Shown here piece after piece: positions 7,988-17,901 of a stretch of DNA of 64,000 nt (its first letter is position 1; each line of letters opens with the position of its first letter). The stretch comes from DASUCS01 sp041166745 (lineage in GTDB: Bacteria > Actinomycetota > Acidimicrobiia > Acidimicrobiales > JACDCH01), in contig JBEEGH010000013.1 in the NCBI GenBank assembly GCA_041166745.1, positions 62,001 to 126,000 of the forward strand, given 5' to 3'. The position numbers and the translations under genes are program-made. The notes beneath the pieces were generated by a model, which saw nothing but the letters and a program-made list of their open reading frames with translations, made no database searches and had not been told where the DNA came from.

Positions 7988-9808
7988 ATGAGTGAGTTGG
8001 GACGGCTCCACGGCACGGAGATCCTTCGAGGGGGCCAGGCGGACGTCGCCAACTTCCGAGAGCAGGCCCGGATGCGTCGCATTCGCCGGCTCACCTTGTT
8101 CCTCTGGGCCCTCGCGGCCTGGATGGCGGTGCGAGCGGTCTGGAATCAGCCGCTGCTGCCGGCCATCCCCATCTCGCCGCAGCTCGCGCCCAGCTTCATC
8201 ATCGTCGGCATGTTGATGTTCGTCCTGCTGGTCCCGATGTGGGCCGCGGGACGTTCGCCGCACGTGCTCTACCGTCCACACGACATCGAGACTGGGCTGG
8301 ACGACGTCGTCGGCTGCGACGTGGTGCGCGAAGAGGTCGTCCGCACGCTGAACCTGTTCCTCGCGAACGACACCGTGCGCGAACAGCTGGGGGCCACTCC
8401 TCGGCGCGGTGTGCTCTTCGAAGGACCGCCGGGAACCGGCAAGACCCACGTCGCGAAGGCCATGGCGCGAGAGGCCGGCGTGCCGTTCCTGTTCGTTTCC
8501 TCGTCGGCCTTCCAATCGATGTACTACGGCCAGACCAACCGCAAGATCCGTGCGTACTTCCGGGCGCTGCGCTCGGCGGCCCGTCGCGAGGGTGGCGCGA
8601 TCGGCTTCATCGAGGAGATCGATGCGATCGGTGGATCTCGCAGCGGCATGGGCGCATCCACGGCACGCGAAGGCATCTCCGGCGTCGTCAACGAGTTGCT
8701 CATCCAACTCCAGTCCTTCGACGAGCCCACAACCGGGTCGCGCATCCGAGGCTGGTTCCTCGAACACCTCAACATCCTGTTGCGCGACGAAAATCGATTG
8801 GACAAGCCCCGCACGGTGCCGGCGAACGTGCTCGTTCTCGCGGCCACGAACCGGGCCGACGACCTCGATCCGGCGTTGCGTCGTCCCGGCCGCTTCGATC
8901 GCACGATTCAGTTCGACCTGCCGGGTCGCGACGAGCGGCGCGCGCTCATCGACTACTTCCTCACGCGCAAGGCGCACGTCGAGTCGCTCGACTCCGAACG
9001 AGCTCGCGATGATCTCGCGGCCGTGACGAGTGGCTATTCACCCGTGATGATCGAGCACCTCTTCGACGAAGCGCTGGTGTGGGCCCTGCGCCGCGGCGGT
9101 TCGGCGCTCGACGAGCAGGACGTGCAGCAGGCGAAGCTCACCGAAGAACTCGGACTCCGTCACCCCACGACCTACACGGACGAAGAGCGGCTGGCCATCG
9201 CGACGCACGAGGCGGGCCACGCGACGATCGCATTCCTGTGTGGGCGCGACGAGCAGCTCCCCTCTCCGCTGCGACGGCTCGAGGTTCTCTCGATCATCCG
9301 TCGCCGCGGCGCGCTCGGTCTGCTCGGTCATGCCGACGACGAAGAACGCTTCACAAAGACACGTTCCGAGCTCCTGTCGCTCATCCGAATCGCGTTCGGC
9401 GGAATGGTCGCGGAGGAGCTGGCTTTCGGGGAGAGCGGTACCGGGCCATCGGCCGACCTGGCGGAGGCCACGAAGATGGCGGCGACGATGGTGGGCGCGC
9501 TCGGTATGGGGGGTTCGCTGCTTTCCCTGGGCACAGACGACGTCGTCGCCAAGGTGTTGGACGACGACCGCAGCCGCGATGCGGCCGAGGCCATCCTGGT
9601 CGAGGCCAAGGCCGACGCGATGCGGCTGTTGGCCGCGCATCGACCGATTCACAACGCGTTGCGTGATGCGCTCCTCGAGCGTGACGAATTGGTCGGCGAG
9701 GAGATTCTCGAAGTGATTCGCGCCGCGATCTTGCAAGACAAGCTCGTGGAGATCGATCTACGCGGGGTCACGGCAGAGGGTGATGTGACGCCCCGATCGC
9801 CTCGATGA
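7988..9808 (+). CDS. FtsH-like membrane AAA+ zinc metalloprotease
   Basis: 606 residues; the ATG at 7988 is preceded by GGAGG. Two N-terminal membrane segments (about 34-50 and 68-87) anchor it. The AAA domain has Walker A GPPGTGKT (146-153) and ATNRADDLDPALRRPGRFDR as sensor 1 and SRH. The peptidase domain has the zinc motif HEAGH (407-411). The Walker B reads FIEEID (207-212), with Glu where FtsH has Asp. About 35 extra residues (245-280) sit before sensor 1. The periplasmic domain of true FtsH is absent. It is therefore a divergent FtsH-family member, probably a membrane quality-control protease. Its end overlaps the opposing peptidase gene by 41 bp. Confidence 0.88.
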   Translation: MSELGRLHGTEILRGGQADVANFREQARMRRIRRLTLFLWALAAWMAVRAVWNQPLLPAIPISPQLAPSFIIVGMLMFVLLVPMWAAGRSPHVLYRPHDIETGLDDVVGCDVVREEVVRTLNLFLANDTVREQLGATPRRGVLFEGPPGTGKTHVAKAMAREAGVPFLFVSSSAFQSMYYGQTNRKIRAYFRALRSAARREGGAIGFIEEIDAIGGSRSGMGASTAREGISGVVNELLIQLQSFDEPTTGSRIRGWFLEHLNILLRDENRLDKPRTVPANVLVLAATNRADDLDPALRRPGRFDRTIQFDLPGRDERRALIDYFLTRKAHVESLDSERARDDLAAVTSGYSPVMIEHLFDEALVWALRRGGSALDEQDVQQAKLTEELGLRHPTTYTDEERLAIATHEAGHATIAFLCGRDEQLPSPLRRLEVLSIIRRRGALGLLGHADDEERFTKTRSELLSLIRIAFGGMVAEELAFGESGTGPSADLAEATKMAATMVGALGMGGSLLSLGTDDVVAKVLDDDRSRDAAEAILVEAKADAMRLLAAHRPIHNALRDALLERDELVGEEILEVIRAAILQDKLVEIDLRGVTAEGDVTPRSPR

Positions 9809-11825
9809 CGAAGGCCATCACGAAAGCCTGATCGCGCCACAGGTCGTAGCGTCCTGACGGGCCGCCGTGGCCGGCGCCCATCTCGGTCTTGAGCAACAAG
9901 GTCCGGTCATCGGTCTTGGTCACGCGCAGCTTTGCCACCCATTTCGCGGGTTCGTGGTAGCCGACGCGCGGATCGTTCAGCCCGGCGGTGGCGAGGATTG
10001 CCGGGTAGTCCTTGGGTTCGACGTTCTCGTACGGCGAGTACGACTTCATGTACCGGTACACCTCGGCCGACTCGATGGGATTGCCCCACTCCTCCCACTC
10101 GATCACCGTGAGCGGCAGGCTCGGGTCGAGGATGGTGTTGAGCGCGTCGACGAACGGCACTTCGCCGACGATCGCGGCGAACTGCTCCGGCGCCAGGTTT
10201 GCGACCGCACCCATCAACAACCCTCCGGCCGACCCTCCACGAGCCGCGAGGCGCGCGGGTGACGTGTAGTTCGTGGCGCAGAGGTGCTCGGCGCACGCAA
10301 CGAAGTCCGTGAACGTGTTGCGCTTGTGCAGCAATTTGCCGTCTTCGTACCACTGCCGTCCGCACTCGCCGCCGCCGCGCACATGAGCAACCGCGAACGC
10401 GACGCCGCGGTCGAGCAGGGGGAGGCGGATGGCCGAGAACCATGGGTCGAGACTCGTTTCGTACGAGCCGTAGCCGTAGAGGAGGCAAGGTGCGTTCCCG
10501 TCGTGGGCCACAGTTGCGCGGTGTACGACGGAGATCGGCACACGGGTGCCATCCGACGCGGTGGCCCACTCTCTGACCTGGGTGTAGTCGGCGGGGTCGT
10601 AGCCCCCGAGCACCGGTTGCTGCTTGCGCAGCTCGAGGTCGCGCTGATCGAGGTCGTAGTCGTACACGGTCGGGGGAGTGACGAACGACTCGTACCCGAG
10701 GCGGAACGTCGTCGTCTCGTACTCGAGGTTGGTGCCGGGCTCGACGTTGAAAAGTGGTTCGTCGAACTCGATCTCGTGCGCGTCGCCATCGTTTCGGACC
10801 ACGCGCAGGCCGGTGAGCGCGTCCCGGCGCAGGTGGACAACGAGATGACTCGCGAACGCATCGAGGTCGTTGAGGCGCGTGTCGTCGCGATGGGGGATCA
10901 ACGGCCGCCAGTTGGCCCGACCGGGTGCGGAGACAGGTGTCTCGGCCAGCTCGAAGTTGAGGGCGCCATCGTTGTGCAGCACGAGAAAGCGGTCGCCCTG
11001 ATGATCGATGGAGTACTCGATTCCCTGACGGCGCGGCTCGATGACGCGCAGTTCCTCCTCGGGAGCGGCGGCGTCGAGCACACGGGCCTCGCTCGTGATC
11101 TTGCTGCCGAGGTGTACGACGATGTACCGCTCGCTGCGGCTGAGAGCGACGGAGAGAAAGAACCGTTCGTCGCTCTCCTCGTGGACGAGTACGTCGTCGG
11201 CGCTCGGCGTTCCGAGGCGATGACGCCACAGGCGGTACGGCCGGTGGGCATCGTCCATCGTCGTGTAGAAGAACGTCGCGTTGTCGGTCGCCCACGCTGA
11301 GCCGTAGTAGGTCCCTTCCACGGTGTCAGCCAGCGTCTCGCCGGTGATCAGGTTCTTGAATCGCAGCGTGTACGACTCGGCGCCCGCGAAGTCGGTGGAG
11401 AAGGCCAGCACGCTGTGGTCGGGGCTGACATCGACCGTGCCGAGCCCGAAGTACGGCGAGTCGCCCGCGAGCTCGTTGCCGTCGAGCAGGACGACCTCGT
11501 TTACCTCGTCGTCAGGTGACGGCCGCCGGCAGAAGATCGGGTACTGCTTGCCCTGCTCGGTGCGCGTGACGTACCACCACGGGCCCCGTCGGGCAGGAAC
11601 CGAGAGGTCGGTCTCCTGAACCCGGGCCTTGATCTCCTCGAACAGCCGGTCGCGCAGCGGACCGAGATGCTCGGTCTGTGCCGCGGTGTGCGTGTTCTCA
11701 GCTTCGAGGTACGCGACCGTGTCGGGATCGTCGCGGTCGAGCAGCCAGTAGTAGTCGTCGACCGTCTCGTCGCCGTGGATCGTGCGCGCATGCGGTTTCC
11801 GCGGCGCAATCGGAGCATCGGACAT
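9768..11825 (-). CDS. ptrB: Oligopeptidase B (S9 family prolyl oligopeptidase)
   Basis: 685 residues, the normal length for oligopeptidase B, a cytosolic serine peptidase cleaving after basic residues in short peptides. An N-terminal beta-propeller (DDYYWLLDRDD, WWYVTRTEQGKQYPIFCRR) precedes the alpha/beta hydrolase domain. The nucleophile is in GGSAGGLLMG, the catalytic Asp in LNDPRVGYHEPAKWVAKLR, and the His in GAGHGGPSGR. YGYGSYE is the conserved POP signature. The start is supported by a leaderless-type promoter box 8 nt upstream. It converges on the FtsH-like gene. Confidence 0.93.
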   Translation of the reverse strand: MSDAPIAPRKPHARTIHGDETVDDYYWLLDRDDPDTVAYLEAENTHTAAQTEHLGPLRDRLFEEIKARVQETDLSVPARRGPWWYVTRTEQGKQYPIFCRRPSPDDEVNEVVLLDGNELAGDSPYFGLGTVDVSPDHSVLAFSTDFAGAESYTLRFKNLITGETLADTVEGTYYGSAWATDNATFFYTTMDDAHRPYRLWRHRLGTPSADDVLVHEESDERFFLSVALSRSERYIVVHLGSKITSEARVLDAAAPEEELRVIEPRRQGIEYSIDHQGDRFLVLHNDGALNFELAETPVSAPGRANWRPLIPHRDDTRLNDLDAFASHLVVHLRRDALTGLRVVRNDGDAHEIEFDEPLFNVEPGTNLEYETTTFRLGYESFVTPPTVYDYDLDQRDLELRKQQPVLGGYDPADYTQVREWATASDGTRVPISVVHRATVAHDGNAPCLLYGYGSYETSLDPWFSAIRLPLLDRGVAFAVAHVRGGGECGRQWYEDGKLLHKRNTFTDFVACAEHLCATNYTSPARLAARGGSAGGLLMGAVANLAPEQFAAIVGEVPFVDALNTILDPSLPLTVIEWEEWGNPIESAEVYRYMKSYSPYENVEPKDYPAILATAGLNDPRVGYHEPAKWVAKLRVTKTDDRTLLLKTEMGAGHGGPSGRYDLWRDQAFVMAFVIEAIGASHHPLP

Positions 11826-11833
11826 GGCCCGTC

Positions 11834-11839
11834 ACCCTA
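11834..11839 (-). promoter_or_regulatory. -10 box TAGGGT, likely leaderless promoter of the oligopeptidase gene
   Basis: On the minus strand TAGGGT lies 8 nt before the ATG at 11825. Confidence 0.4.
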
Positions 11840-11848
11840 TGACCTCCC

Positions 11849-14251
11849 CTAAGCGTCGACGGGTTCGAGCAGGGTGATGAGACCGGCGGAGGCACGGCGG
11901 CGGGCCCACGCGCCGACGTACGGATCGTCGGTGAGGTAGATGAGCTGAGTCGTCTCGCCGAGGCGGCGGAGCATGTCGAGGAGCTCCCACTTGCGGTCGG
12001 CGGCGATCCGCAGGAACGGCTCGTCGAGTACGACCGGCACTGCCTCGTCCTGCGGGCCGCAATGGCCCGCCCGGGTGAGATGAGCCAGCAGGTACTGCTG
12101 CACGTCGGCCACCTGGGCAATCGTGGTCCCCGCGTGTTCGTTGTCGACCTGCGCCTCGAGCGAAGCGACACGACGCTCCATCGCGCTGTGCCGATCGACC
12201 AGGCGGTCGACGTCGATGACCTCGTCGCGCTCGGCTTCGAGCAGCGCTCGGACCTCGACTTGGCGAGCGACGAGCTCGTCGAGGTTCGGTCCATCGGCAT
12301 CGGACGGCTGAACGGTGGCCCACTCCGGACGACGCAGGCGCCTGGCGTCGTTCTGCAAGCGGGTGAGGTCCTCTTCGATCTCGGTGCGCGGCCGCGCCCG
12401 GGTGCGGGCATCCGTGCGTTCGGCCGCGCGTTCGACGGCCCAGTCGAGAGCGCCGGCGCGGGCATCGAGCGTGCCGTCGCGGAAGCCGAGCTGGTGCAAC
12501 AAGTCGTCGAGACGGTTGGCCAGCTTCTCTTCCTCGGCCTCGGCCTCCTCGAGCGTCTCCTGCTCGCGGGCCAGGCGGCCGAGTTCGACCTGCTCGAGCA
12601 CGAGGCGCTCCAGATGTACCGCGTCGGATGTCTCCACGGTCAGGTCGTCGAGTCCGAACGTCGCGCACGCTCCCACGAGCGCGGCGCGAGCACGCGACAC
12701 TGCGGGCTCGGCTCGATCGCTCAGCTCGCGACGCAGTGAATCGAGTTCGCCGGCCGTGTGGCCGAGGTGGCTGAGTGCACTCGCGTAGGCCCGAACCTCT
12801 GACTCGATCTGCAGCGCACTGTCGACGGAGACGGAACCGGCGACCTCACGCCAACGCGCCAGTGCGGCGCGGTGATCGTCGGCCACCGACTCCAGGCGGT
12901 CGTGGGCATCGAGCGTCATCGAGGCTTCGACCCTGCGGATGTGGAACGCGAGGTACGTCGGTGTGCCGGCATCCGCGAGCGCCCTGGACTCCAGCTTGCG
13001 AGCCGTGACCAGTTGGCGCAACGGGCGTCCGATACCCATGTATGCACCGACGGTCGCGGCCGTCAGCATGCCGAGTGCCACGAATGGGCTGACCGGAGCG
13101 AAGACGATGCTGGCCACGGCCACGACCCCAGCACCGGCGATGGCGGGGACGCGTCGACGGTCATTGAGTGCCTCGAGCTCGTCGACCACGCGGTGTGTGT
13201 CTTCGATACGCGAGATCACGTCGCGTGTACTTGCATCGACGCCTTGCGGATCGGGACTCGCGGACGAAAGTCCTCCGAGAGCGACTTGCTCGCGGGAGAG
13301 CGCGACACCACATTCGGTCACTCCGGCTGCGGCGGCCCACAGGTCGGCTTGGTTCACGGTTGCAAGATCGACGACCCGAGGGTCAGACGGCTCAGGCAGT
13401 TTCGACGTCGCCAGCTCTCGCAGGCGTGCATCCAGCCGATCGCGCTCGCGGCGGGTGTCCTGCAGCTCGGCGAGAAGGTTGTGCAGATTGCTCGGCGCGT
13501 CGTCGGGGAACCAACGGACCGCCGCCAGCTGCACGGGGTCCAGCCGTTCCGCCGGGGAGTGACACACGAGTCGGGTCACGAGCGCGGCCGCCGCCTGCCA
13601 ACGGGCGGCGAGTTGACGGGCTTCCTCCGCGGAATCGAGGAGGTGCTGATCGTTCTCCGCCCCGGTGTTGCCACTTTGGAGCGCAGCCGCCTCGGCTCGT
13701 ACGCGTTCGAGGTCTGCGAGCACGCCGGCGTATTCGCGGCGGGCGGTGCCGTCCTCGGTCAACCGAATCTGCGCAGCGATGGTGGCCAGCTCGTCGCGAA
13801 GCCGATCCTTCTGGCCGCGGCCGGCCGTCGCGGCTTCGATCTCCTCGGTCAGTGCTTGCAGCGTGGCCCGGGCCTCAGCCAGCTCGGGGTGGTCGTCGGA
13901 GCGAGCCCGGCTCGGTGTCAGTCCGAGATCGCCCGCTTGCACCAGCACCAACGCACGAAGGGCATCGGCGGTCGGCGCGACCGTGCCGACCAACGGCAGC
14001 GCAGGGGTGTCGTCGTCCAAGTAGCGGCAGGCGGCGGTGCCTCCCGTGGACACGATCTCCACCGGGCGACCGGTGCGATCCTTGAAGGTGAGGACCGTGT
14101 TCTCGGCGTGGCCGGTCAACGCTCCGACAAGACTGTCGGCCAGTGCCTGACGCTCGAGCATGCCGATTCCGGAGAGCACCGTGAGGTGCTCGTGAAAACG
14201 AACCTGGAACTCGTCGCCAGGAATGCGTAATACGAGGTCTTCCAAGCGCAT
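11849..14251 (-). CDS. Large coiled-coil SMC/Rad50-like protein with degenerate P-loop and central membrane hairpin
   Basis: 800 residues from the ATG at 14251, which is preceded by GGAGGAG; an in-frame ATG at 14317 would add 22 residues. The N-terminus resembles Rad50/SMC ATPases (LEDLVLRIPG, HEHLTVLSG), but where GxxGxGKS/T is expected it has SGIGMLERQ at 27-35, with no Lys or Ser/Thr. The C-terminus keeps a Walker B-like VPVVLDEPFLRI and an H-loop-like LIYLTDDPYV. Between lie long Ala/Arg/Glu-rich coiled coils (about 120-300 and 410-620), interrupted by a hydrophobic hairpin at about 370-407. It may be a structural, non-hydrolysing relative anchored to the membrane. The function is unknown. 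Confidence 0.75.
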   Translation of the reverse strand: MRLEDLVLRIPGDEFQVRFHEHLTVLSGIGMLERQALADSLVGALTGHAENTVLTFKDRTGRPVEIVSTGGTAACRYLDDDTPALPLVGTVAPTADALRALVLVQAGDLGLTPSRARSDDHPELAEARATLQALTEEIEAATAGRGQKDRLRDELATIAAQIRLTEDGTARREYAGVLADLERVRAEAAALQSGNTGAENDQHLLDSAEEARQLAARWQAAAALVTRLVCHSPAERLDPVQLAAVRWFPDDAPSNLHNLLAELQDTRRERDRLDARLRELATSKLPEPSDPRVVDLATVNQADLWAAAAGVTECGVALSREQVALGGLSSASPDPQGVDASTRDVISRIEDTHRVVDELEALNDRRRVPAIAGAGVVAVASIVFAPVSPFVALGMLTAATVGAYMGIGRPLRQLVTARKLESRALADAGTPTYLAFHIRRVEASMTLDAHDRLESVADDHRAALARWREVAGSVSVDSALQIESEVRAYASALSHLGHTAGELDSLRRELSDRAEPAVSRARAALVGACATFGLDDLTVETSDAVHLERLVLEQVELGRLAREQETLEEAEAEEEKLANRLDDLLHQLGFRDGTLDARAGALDWAVERAAERTDARTRARPRTEIEEDLTRLQNDARRLRRPEWATVQPSDADGPNLDELVARQVEVRALLEAERDEVIDVDRLVDRHSAMERRVASLEAQVDNEHAGTTIAQVADVQQYLLAHLTRAGHCGPQDEAVPVVLDEPFLRIAADRKWELLDMLRRLGETTQLIYLTDDPYVGAWARRRASAGLITLLEPVDA

Positions 14252-14299
14252 TGGTGCGCTCTCCTCCAAATAGCCGGGTCTGGGTGCGTTGGGTAGGTC

Positions 14300-16069
14300 G
14301 TGACCCATGGCGAACATCGGCGTCCTGGCGGCCGCGCTGTAGCCAATACTCAGCGTGAGGTCTCATCTTCGATCGCTGGCGACCGATCACGAAGGGTGGC
14401 GTTTGGGACCACCATCGAGTCGCGCGCCGTTGGCGATCGGATCCGATCTGCGGGTCCCGCCTTCAGGCTCGTCGCCGCCGTGGTGCTCGTGACCGCGGCC
14501 GTGCTCGTCGACAACGAGCCCCGGTCGTCGCAGATCCGGTTCGGACTCGTGGTCGCGTTCGGCTGGGCTCCGGTCACGTACGTCCTCGCGCGCGCCGGGC
14601 AGCGCGTGCAACACACGGCGGTGAACGTGATTGCGCTCGCCGCAGACCTGTCGCTGCTCGTGATCGTGCAAGCGTTGTTGTCGCCGCGCCCAGAGGTGTA
14701 CGTGCTCGTGCACCTCTTGCTCGTCGCGTACTACACCTACCTCGGCGGTCGGCGTCTCGGTCTCGTTGCCGGAGCGCTCGGCTTCGTCCTCATTGCATTC
14801 GTCACGAAGAGCACAGACCACAACTTCGACGGCTTTGCCGTAGCCGCGTACCCGATCGTGGTCGGTGCACTCGTCTGGTTGCTGGACACGGCTGCGATGG
14901 AGCGATGGAAGGCCAGCGATCGCGTCCTTCGTCTGCACGAGAAGTCCGATGCCATCCTCACTGGTGTCGCCGAGGCGGTGATGGTCACGTCGCCGTACGG
15001 ACGCATCGCGCAGTGGAACCACGCCGCTGAGCTCACGTTCGGCTGTCCGTTCGAGCGCGCCCAGGGCAGGACGTGCCAGGACGTGCTCGCGTTGCGCATG
15101 GACACGCGCGTGTTGGATTGCAGCATCGGATGCGCGCTGCTCGCCGTGCACGGCGCGACCGGGACGATGACCGGCAGCGACGTCGAAGTCTGGCGACTGG
15201 AGGCGACCGGCGAGCGGCAGCCGTTGCTCGCCACTGCGCTCCCAGTCGTGGACCGCGAAGGCGCGGTCGTCGAGGTCGTGCACTCGTTCCGGGACATCAC
15301 CCGGCTGAAGCAAGCCGACGAGGCAAAGACCTTGTTCCTTGCGACCGCGTCGCACGAGCTGAAGACACCGCTCACCGTGATCCGCGGGTTCAGTCAGATG
15401 CTCGTCCTGCCGGAGAACAAGATGAGTGAGGAGGAGCGTGCCGCGGCGTTGCGAGCGATCGACGTGCGCGCACGGCAGCTCACGGGCATCGTCGACCGCC
15501 TCCTCTTGTCGAGCCGGATCGAATCCGGACACATCGACCTGACGGTCGAAGCCGTCGACGGTTCACCGATCCTCTTGGAGCAGGTCACCGCGTTGCGGGC
15601 CGCGACGGCGCGTGACGTGATCCTCGAGATCGATGAGGCGTTGCCCGACCTGCTCGTCGATCCGGCGGCGTTCACCACCGTCGTCGACCATCTGCTCGAC
15701 AACGCGGTGAAGTACTCGCCAGGTGGTGGACCGGTGATCGTCTACGCGTGCGCGGTCGACGACCACGTGGAGCTGACCGTGAGCGACGAGGGCGTCGGTA
15801 TGACTCAAGAGCAGGCCGCCCATTGCTTCGATCGCTTCTGGCAGGCCGAGCATTCCGACGTTCGTCGCTTCGGGGGTACCGGCATCGGCCTGTACATCGT
15901 GCGCTCGCTCGTCGCGGCGATGAACGGCACCATCACCGTTTCGTCGTCTCCCGGTGAAGGGGCCGCGTTCACGGTCGAACTGTTGCGTGCCGATCGACCC
16001 GCAGTGAGCACCGGAACTCCGCGTCAGATCACTGAATCCGCTTGGGAGCAGAACGAGCGTCGCCGGTAG
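14300..16069 (+). CDS. Membrane sensor histidine kinase with PAS domain
   Basis: 589 residues as drawn from the GTG at 14300; a GTG at 14396 (residue 33) is an equally possible start. About six hydrophobic segments occupy residues 50-200 (FRLVAAVVLVTAAVLV, LSLLVIVQALL, LGLVAGALGFVLIAFV). A PAS domain follows (ILTGVAEAVMVTSPYGRIAQWN). HisKA is ATASHELKTPLTVIRGFSQM with phospho-acceptor His. HATPase_c has LLDNAVKYSP (N box), SDEGVGM (G1) and FGGTGIGLYIV (G2). No response regulator is adjacent, so its partner is elsewhere. It is 11 nt upstream of an ABC exporter pair and may be cotranscribed. Confidence 0.92.
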   Translation: MTHGEHRRPGGRAVANTQREVSSSIAGDRSRRVAFGTTIESRAVGDRIRSAGPAFRLVAAVVLVTAAVLVDNEPRSSQIRFGLVVAFGWAPVTYVLARAGQRVQHTAVNVIALAADLSLLVIVQALLSPRPEVYVLVHLLLVAYYTYLGGRRLGLVAGALGFVLIAFVTKSTDHNFDGFAVAAYPIVVGALVWLLDTAAMERWKASDRVLRLHEKSDAILTGVAEAVMVTSPYGRIAQWNHAAELTFGCPFERAQGRTCQDVLALRMDTRVLDCSIGCALLAVHGATGTMTGSDVEVWRLEATGERQPLLATALPVVDREGAVVEVVHSFRDITRLKQADEAKTLFLATASHELKTPLTVIRGFSQMLVLPENKMSEEERAAALRAIDVRARQLTGIVDRLLLSSRIESGHIDLTVEAVDGSPILLEQVTALRAATARDVILEIDEALPDLLVDPAAFTTVVDHLLDNAVKYSPGGGPVIVYACAVDDHVELTVSDEGVGMTQEQAAHCFDRFWQAEHSDVRRFGGTGIGLYIVRSLVAAMNGTITVSSSPGEGAAFTVELLRADRPAVSTGTPRQITESAWEQNERRR

Positions 16070-16072
16070 CCT
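16067..16072 (+). promoter_or_regulatory. -10 box TAGCCT before the ABC exporter pair
   Basis: TAGCCT, which overlaps the kinase stop codon, ends 8 nt before the GTG at 16081. It is a candidate internal leaderless promoter. Confidence 0.35.
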
Positions 16073-16080
16073 CCTGACCC

Positions 16081-17901
16081 GTGGGTCAAGGCGTCGGCGA
16101 GCAGCGCGGATCAGATACGCGTGCTGGTTGGCGCCTCATGGGCCAGGTGCTGCGGCCGCAGTGGTTCACGATCCTCGTCGGCGTGGTCGTCGGCCTCGGG
16201 TGGACAGCAGCCAAGGTGTCCGTCCCTCTGCTGGTGAAGGGAGCCATCGACCACGGCATCGAGGCCGACGACTCCCGAGCTCTCTTCCACTGGGCCCTCG
16301 CGATCGGCATCGTCGGCCTCTTCCAGGGCATGTTCACGGGTTTGCGACGCTGGTGGGCGTTCAAGGTGGCGCGCTGGTCGGAGACGACGTTGCGCGATCG
16401 GCTCTTCGCGCATCTGCAACGTCTGCACTTCGCTTATCACGACCAGGCGTCGACCGGGAACCTCATGAGCCGGGCCAACACCGATCTCAACCAGGTGCAG
16501 GCCTTCCTCGTGATGATCCCGTTGACGATGTCGAACGCCGTGACGGTCGCGGCCGTCACCGTCATCCTCTTCACCATCGACCCTGTGCTCACCGTGCTCG
16601 CGCTCGGGAGCCTCCCGCTGCTCAATGTGTTCGCGAAGCGATTCGGCGTCCGGCTGCATCCCGCCGTGATGGGCATCCAGCAGGAGTCCGCCGAACTGGC
16701 GTCGGTCGTCGAGGAGACCGTGTCGGGTGTTCGCGTCGTGAAGGGCTTCGGCGCTGAAGGCGTGCAGCAGCACCGTTTCCAGTCGGAGGCCGACGACGTC
16801 TACGACGAGTCGATGAAGGCGACCCGCGTCCGAGCCGTCTTTCTGCCGGCGCTCGAGCTGCTGCCCAACATCGGGCTGATTCTCGTGCTCGGCTACGGCG
16901 GCCACCAGGTGCTCAACGGCAGCCTCAGCCTGGGTGCGCTCGTCGCCTTCAACGTCTACGTGGTGATGCTGATCTGGCCGCTGCGCATGCTGGGGATGAT
17001 CCTGGCCCAGTCGCAACGGGCGGTCGCGTCGAGCCAGCGGGTGCACGAGGTACTCACTGCCGACCCCGAAGTCGTGGATCCGGATCACCCGGAGCGCTTG
17101 CCGGCCGCCACCGGAGGCACGCCGACGGGTGAGCTCCGGTTCGAGGGCGTCACGTTCAGCTATCCGGGCGGGCCGCAGCGTCCCGTGCTCGAAGGTCTCG
17201 ATCTCGTCGTCTGCGCCGGCGAGTCCGTCGCGCTCGTCGGCCCAACCGGTTGCGGCAAGACCACCGTCGCCCGCCTGATCCCACGCTTCTACGACGTCGA
17301 CGGTGGACGTGTGGTGCTCGACGGCGTCGACGTACGCGATGTCTCACTCCATGATCTCCGCCACGCCGTCGGGCTCGTGTTCGAGGACACGTTCCTCTTC
17401 AATGACTCGGTCGCCGCCAACATCGCTTTCGCTGAGCCCGACGCGCCGATGGAGCGCATCGAGGACGCCGCGCGACTGGCCGGGGCTCACGACTTCATCG
17501 TCGAGCTTCCCGCCGGCTACGCCACCGAGATCGGTGAGCGGGGATTTTCCCTGTCGGGCGGACAGCGTCAGCGCATCGCGATCGCACGCGCCATCCTCGC
17601 CGACCCACGCGTGCTCATTCTCGACGACGCCACCTCGTCGGTCGACCCCACGAAGGAGCACGAGATCCGCGACGCGCTCACCGAGGTGATGCGCGGCCGC
17701 ACGACGATCGTGATCGCGCACCGTCCGGCCACGATCGCGTTGGCGGATCGCGTGGTACTGCTCGACGAAGGACGCATCGTCGACGAGGGAACGCACGCCC
17801 AGCTGTTGCTCACGAGCGAGCACTACCGCGAAGTGCTGGCCTCGGCGATGGCGGCCCATCCAGACTCGGCGGTCGACGAGGACGAGGAGGTGTCGGTCTA
17901 A
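16081..17901 (+). CDS. ABC exporter half-transporter, subunit A
   Basis: 606 residues, an N-terminal six-helix exporter domain (residues ~20-320) fused to an ABC ATPase. Walker A is GPTGCGKTT, the signature LSGGQRQR, Walker B VLILDDATSSVD, and the H-loop IAHRP. The residue after Walker B is Asp rather than the catalytic Glu, marking a degenerate ATP site as found in one partner of heterodimeric exporters. The next gene starts directly after its TAA stop and carries the consensus site. Family members export lipids, drugs or peptides; the substrate is unknown. Confidence 0.92.
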   Translation: MGQGVGEQRGSDTRAGWRLMGQVLRPQWFTILVGVVVGLGWTAAKVSVPLLVKGAIDHGIEADDSRALFHWALAIGIVGLFQGMFTGLRRWWAFKVARWSETTLRDRLFAHLQRLHFAYHDQASTGNLMSRANTDLNQVQAFLVMIPLTMSNAVTVAAVTVILFTIDPVLTVLALGSLPLLNVFAKRFGVRLHPAVMGIQQESAELASVVEETVSGVRVVKGFGAEGVQQHRFQSEADDVYDESMKATRVRAVFLPALELLPNIGLILVLGYGGHQVLNGSLSLGALVAFNVYVVMLIWPLRMLGMILAQSQRAVASSQRVHEVLTADPEVVDPDHPERLPAATGGTPTGELRFEGVTFSYPGGPQRPVLEGLDLVVCAGESVALVGPTGCGKTTVARLIPRFYDVDGGRVVLDGVDVRDVSLHDLRHAVGLVFEDTFLFNDSVAANIAFAEPDAPMERIEDAARLAGAHDFIVELPAGYATEIGERGFSLSGGQRQRIAIARAILADPRVLILDDATSSVDPTKEHEIRDALTEVMRGRTTIVIAHRPATIALADRVVLLDEGRIVDEGTHAQLLLTSEHYREVLASAMAAHPDSAVDEDEEVSV

